17,380 bases of DNA from UBA4416 sp046345275 (GTDB lineage Bacteria; Bacteroidota; Bacteroidia; B-17B0; Aurantibacillaceae): assembly GCA_046345275.1 (NCBI GenBank), contig JBKDJY010000057.1, forward strand, positions 1 through 17,380, given 5' to 3'. Below, one piece after another: positions 15,192 through 17,380 of the stretch. The position numbers and the translations under genes were made by a program. The notes beneath the pieces were generated by a model, which did no database searches, was not told where the DNA came from, and was given only the letters and a program-made list of their open reading frames with translations. Position 1 is the stretch's first letter; each line of letters starts with the position of its first letter.

Positions 15192-15221
15192 TTTGTAATT
15201 GAGCCATGGGCATTATATTTG
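15192..15221 (+). promoter_or_regulatory. Bacteroidota-type promoter of the outer-membrane-like gene
   Basis: TTTG at 15192-15195 and TATATTTG at 15214-15221 are separated by 18 bases, nearly the consensus TTTG-N19-TAnnTTTG of the primary sigma factor in Bacteroidota. Transcription would start at about 15227, giving an A+T-rich leader of some 60 bases before the ATG at 15287. Such A-rich leaders without Shine-Dalgarno sequence are usual for highly expressed genes in this phylum. Confidence 0.7.
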
Positions 15222-15286
15222 CACTTTCTAATTAAAGTTAGATTTACAAACAATTAATTATTTTAATCAATTAAAAAAAAACAATT

Positions 15287-16216
15287 ATGAAAAAATCAAT
15301 TACACTATTGGCTTTAGCAGTGACTACATCATCTGCTTTCGCTCAAGACTTAACATCAAAAAAAGGAGAACCGATTTTGCCAGAGGCTGGTGATTACGCT
15401 ATTGGAATCAATGCTAATCCGTTCTTTAATTACTTAGGTAACTTTTTTGGGAAAACTGCTGCTAATACAGCTCCAACGTTCAATTTCTTGAATGGAAATA
15501 ATCTGATTGTTGGAAAATACTTTAAAGATGCTTCAACAGCATACCGTGTTGGCATTCGTATTGGCATCAATAATCAATCTCAAAAAAATAGTTTAGATGA
15601 TGTGACCGAAACAGGCGTAGTTTACCCAAATCTTCCAACACAAAAAGAAGACAAATGGACAAACAATCAAACCAATGTAGGCTTGCTAGTTGGTATTGAA
15701 AAACGTAAAGGAAAAACCCGTTTACAAGGTTTTTATGGTGCTGACTTTGCTATTTTTGCATCTTCAATTAATGATAAATACACGTATGGACAAAAAGTTG
15801 ATGGGACAACTACTAACCTAGTTGCTGTTACAGGAGCAAATACTTCTTCATTTAACAGCAATGCTAACTTTACAAATGCTAACATCGGAGTAGTTGGTCA
15901 AACAAGTGGCCGTGTTACGAGCAATAAAGCTGGCAATGGATTAGGTTTTGGATTGCGTGCATTTGTTGGAGCTGAATATTTTGTTTTACCTAAAATTTCA
16001 ATTGGTGGTGAGTTTGGCTGGGGTGTTGGTTATACCACAGGAGGAAAAACAACAACAACTGTTGAATCTATTGGCGGTACACCAGTTGTAAATACGACTA
16101 AAGAAAAAACTACTAAAAACGGTGGTCAATTTATCTTAGATACTGATGTAAATGGTTCTTCAACAGGTACCATTTTAGCACCATCTGGATCACTGCGCAT
16201 CAATTTCCATTTCTAG
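15287..16216 (+). CDS. Exported, probable outer-membrane beta-barrel protein
   Basis: No named family recognised. A clear type I signal peptide, MKKSITLLALAVTTSSAFAQ, is followed by 289 residues without cysteine. The body is rich in Gly, Asn and Thr, with alternating patterns as in barrels: DAGDYAIGINANPF-like starts, YRVGIRIGINN, TNVGLLVGIEKRKG, RLQGFYGADFAIFA, GLGFGLRAFVGAEYFV and ISIGGEFGWGVGYTTGG. The C-terminus, GSLRINFHF, ends in Phe and has the alternating aromatic pattern used as a barrel-assembly signal. Long polar loops (for example TTTTVESIGGTP and NANFTNANIGVV) would face outward. It has a strong promoter and a strong terminator of its own, so it is probably abundant and transcribed alone. 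An 8-12 strand barrel is inferred; the role (structural or porin-like) is unknown. Confidence 0.72.
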   Translation: MKKSITLLALAVTTSSAFAQDLTSKKGEPILPEAGDYAIGINANPFFNYLGNFFGKTAANTAPTFNFLNGNNLIVGKYFKDASTAYRVGIRIGINNQSQKNSLDDVTETGVVYPNLPTQKEDKWTNNQTNVGLLVGIEKRKGKTRLQGFYGADFAIFASSINDKYTYGQKVDGTTTNLVAVTGANTSSFNSNANFTNANIGVVGQTSGRVTSNKAGNGLGFGLRAFVGAEYFVLPKISIGGEFGWGVGYTTGGKTTTTVESIGGTPVVNTTKEKTTKNGGQFILDTDVNGSSTGTILAPSGSLRINFHF

Positions 16217-16242
16217 TTTAAAAAAATTATTTTAATGTTAAG

Positions 16243-16272
16243 AAGCCTTTACAGAAATGTAAAGGCTTTTTT
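16243..16272 (+). terminator. Intrinsic terminator after the outer-membrane-like gene
   Basis: AAGCCTTTACA and TGTAAAGGCTT pair perfectly (11 bases) around a GAAA tetraloop, followed by a run of six T at 16267-16272. It lies 27 bases after the stop codon. This is the clearest terminator in the window. Confidence 0.9.
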
Positions 16273-16425
16273 ATTGCCGTTTATTTATGATAATATTCAA
16301 AAATAATGATGATAAAGGTCACGTATTCATCAAAGGAATGGGTTTACATTTACTCAGAAAAAAATCAGTCATCTCAGCCAAAAAGTTTTTGATGATTGTT
16401 AAAATAAAAAGATAAAAAATTACGA

Positions 16426-16475
16426 AATACCCATGTTTGCCTCAAGCACAAAAACAAACGAAAATACTGGGTATT
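16426..16475. repeat. Inverted repeat upstream of the coiled-coil gene
   Basis: AATACCCA and TGGGTATT are a perfect 8-base inverted repeat 34 bases apart, and GTTTG/CAAAC pairs inside it. The right arm ends 35 bases before the ATG at 16511. It may be an operator or an RNA fold in the leader. Chance is possible, but the G/C-containing arms stand out against the A+T-rich background. Confidence 0.35.
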
Positions 16476-16510
16476 CCAAATGGCAATAAAAAACAAATAA
16501 TAAAACACAT

Positions 16511-16894
16511 ATGAAAACAGGAGAGAAAATTTACACGCAACACGCCGAACACATTGATTGGCTTAGCAAATTGAAGTTTTACAATGATGAAATTTCAATA
16601 TTAAAAAATCGTTTAGGAGAAATCGCATCCAAAAACAATCACAAAGAAGTGTTAATTCAAGTAGAACATTTTCAAAATCAATTCATTGTTCAAAAAAATA
16701 ACATTGATGAAATTTCTCATTCCATTAGGGTAGATGAAGACAACATTGTAAAAGAGATTTCAAAAAATCCAATAGCTGTTGATCACAGAGAAAGACCTTC
16801 ACACTCTAAAGAAAAAGAAGCTGTTGAAATTTTTGAAAAAAACTTCAATGAGTTGCGTGCAGAATTTAAAAAATTTGCAGCCAAGTGGTTGTAA
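16511..16894 (+). CDS. Hypothetical coiled-coil protein, 127 residues
   Basis: Not a family I can name. The protein is charged, with no signal peptide, membrane segment or cysteine, so it is presumably cytoplasmic. Residues about 18-85 form a likely coiled coil (KLKFYNDEISILKNRLGEIA, then VLIQVEHFQNQFIVQKNNID), and a second helix lies near the end (about 99-125: EKEAVEIFEKNFNELRAEF). The short histidine/arginine/proline link between them (DHRERPSHSK) suggests a helical hairpin. The ATG start is well placed with no competing frame. It stands alone; the TonB-receptor remnant converges on it 50 bases downstream. It may be a stress- or DNA-associated small protein, but nothing in the sequence proves that. 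Confidence 0.65.
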   Translation: MKTGEKIYTQHAEHIDWLSKLKFYNDEISILKNRLGEIASKNNHKEVLIQVEHFQNQFIVQKNNIDEISHSIRVDEDNIVKEISKNPIAVDHRERPSHSKEKEAVEIFEKNFNELRAEFKKFAAKWL

Positions 16895-16944
16895 TATTTT
16901 TGTTTGACAAAGGTTTACAAGTGAGAATGTAACTACTCAGCAAC

Positions 16945-17253
16945 CTATAAATTAAATATCAATTTCAAATTGATGTTTCTGCCCATGTTATAAACTCCGT
17001 TTCTTCCTGTCAATGGATTTTGTGGTGCGTATTTCAGTCGGCTTAAATGGCTTTGGTATGCTACGTCAGCTAAGTTTTCTGCATTCAAAGGTTGTATCTC
17101 CATTAGGTCGCTGATATATATTGATACACTCGTTATAAATTCTTTTGTTTGTTCGTCTTTGATGTTACCCGAAATTTTATTTTGAGCAACGATGTTTTGA
17201 GCTGCGAAAAATAACGCAACAATTGTATAAATGATACCATTAGCATATATAAT
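16945..17253 (-). pseudogene. Remnant of a TonB-dependent receptor (internal deletion, start lost)
   Basis: The minus-strand frame is open for 102 codons to a TAG at 16945-16947. Its right part encodes a signal peptide-like IIYTIVALFFAAQNIVAQ and then ISGNIKDEQTKEFITSVSIYISDL-type sequence, the beginning of the carboxypeptidase-regulatory-like domain found at the N-terminus of Bacteroidota TonB receptors. Directly after comes ENLADVAYQSHLSRLKYAP and then NPLTGRNGVYNMGRNINLKL, typical of the last strands of such receptors, ending IFNL. The plug and nearly all of the barrel (usually 600 or more residues) are missing. The frame has no ATG at its start: a TAA lies just upstream, and the nearby ATGs (17238-17240, 17244-17246) are in another frame. 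So this is a decayed gene, not a working receptor. Confidence 0.7.
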
Positions 17254-17254
17254 T

Positions 17255-17309
17255 TAGTCTAATATTAACAATTGTTTTGTTAATATTTTTTTTGATACTT
17301 ATTAGACTA
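17255..17309 (+). repeat. Nested inverted repeats with T-run upstream of the edge gene
   Basis: The outer arms TAGTCTAATA (17255-17264) and TATTAGACTA (17300-17309) form a perfect 10-base inverted repeat. An 11-base one, AATATTAACAA (17261-17271) and TTGTTAATATT (17277-17287), partly overlaps the left arm and is followed by eight T (17286-17293). The inner hairpin therefore looks like an intrinsic terminator on the plus strand, and the outer pair could form an alternative fold. It lies between the receptor remnant and the gene at 17338. It may be the end of an insertion element or an attenuator that limits read-through into it (inference). Confidence 0.5.
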
Positions 17310-17337
17310 TTATATAAAATCTATTTATATTTACATT

Positions 17338-17380
17338 ATGGCATACGCACTAAATATTATTATAAAAGAGACGCTTAAGG
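17338..17380 (+). CDS. 5' end of a gene cut by the window edge, possibly an IS630-type transposase
   Basis: An ATG at 17338 opens a frame (MAYALNIIIKETLK) that continues to the edge, 14 codons. A TATATTTA promoter-like element lies at 17326-17333, too close for a normal leader unless it is leaderless. The hydrophobic-then-KETLK start resembles my recollection of IS630-family transposase beginnings (…IKESLEELK…), and the inverted repeats and decayed gene beside it fit a mobile element. Fourteen residues are too few for a firm call. Confidence 0.35.
   Translation, partial: MAYALNIIIKETLK

Noticed and set aside
16300..16400. Inverted match CATCAAA / TTTGATG between outer-membrane and coiled-coil genes
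   Set aside because: Seven bases at about 60-base distance in A+T-rich sequence is expected by chance.
1..17380. CRISPR array, tRNA or rRNA genes, or a defence system
   Set aside because: No regularly spaced repeats, cloverleaf-like segments or recognisable defence proteins found on reading both strands.

Overview
The window reads as chromosome from a low-G+C member of the Bacteroidota. The evidence is the strongly A+T-rich sequence, promoter-like elements of the Bacteroidota type (TTTG, about 18-19 bases, TAnnTTTG; best case 15192-15221), few Shine-Dalgarno sequences, and protein families or variants typical of that phylum: a NamZ/DUF1343 exo-muramidase, a DUF3108 protein, a heavy-metal-associated (HMA) lipoprotein ending in a CCQYER motif, and the remnant of a TonB-dependent receptor. 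The genus cannot be told from this sequence.

Layout. 196-1536 (-) acyltransferase; 1637-2857 (+) HI0933/YhiN flavoprotein; 2854-4125 (-) LolC/E-type ABC permease; 4142/4163-5362 (+) NamZ; 5453-6301 (+) DUF3108 protein; 6316-6969 (-) QueE. Next, 7047-10015 (-) is a three-gene operon (wbpD-, wbpB- and wbpA-like) for an amino-sugar uronic acid nucleotide precursor. Then come a pseudouridine synthase (10105-10773, +), an unrecognised multi-pass membrane protein (10778-11743, -), a NodB-type deacetylase (11919-12539, +), the HMA lipoprotein (12589-12933, +) and DusB (12935-13969, -). A 38-residue Cys-rich membrane protein of FeoB-associated type (13954-14070, -) overlaps the dusB 5' end. A 404-base gap follows, then Pcm (14475-15146, +), an outer-membrane-like protein with its own strong promoter and terminator (15287-16216, +), and a coiled-coil hypothetical protein (16511-16894, +). 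The right end holds a decayed TonB-receptor remnant (16945-17253, -), a hairpin-rich segment, and the start of a gene that may be a transposase (17338 onward, +).

How the genes relate. Most are stand-alone housekeeping or envelope genes, not one pathway. The one clear pathway block is wbpD-wbpB-wbpA, which would supply three of the five known steps from UDP-GlcNAc to UDP-2,3-diacetamido uronic acids. The aminotransferase (WbpE type) and the epimerase (WbpI type) are not here. NamZ and the deacetylase both belong to cell-wall or polysaccharide families. QueE, the pseudouridine synthase and DusB all serve RNA modification but lie in separate units.

Notable points: five genes appear to start with TTG (1637, 4125, 6969, 11743, 12589) and a sixth may (dusB); four convergent gene pairs nearly touch or overlap; one very small gene, a TonB-receptor remnant and a possible 30-codon ORF are easily missed. 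I found no tRNA, rRNA, CRISPR array or recognisable defence system, and no convincing new multi-gene system.
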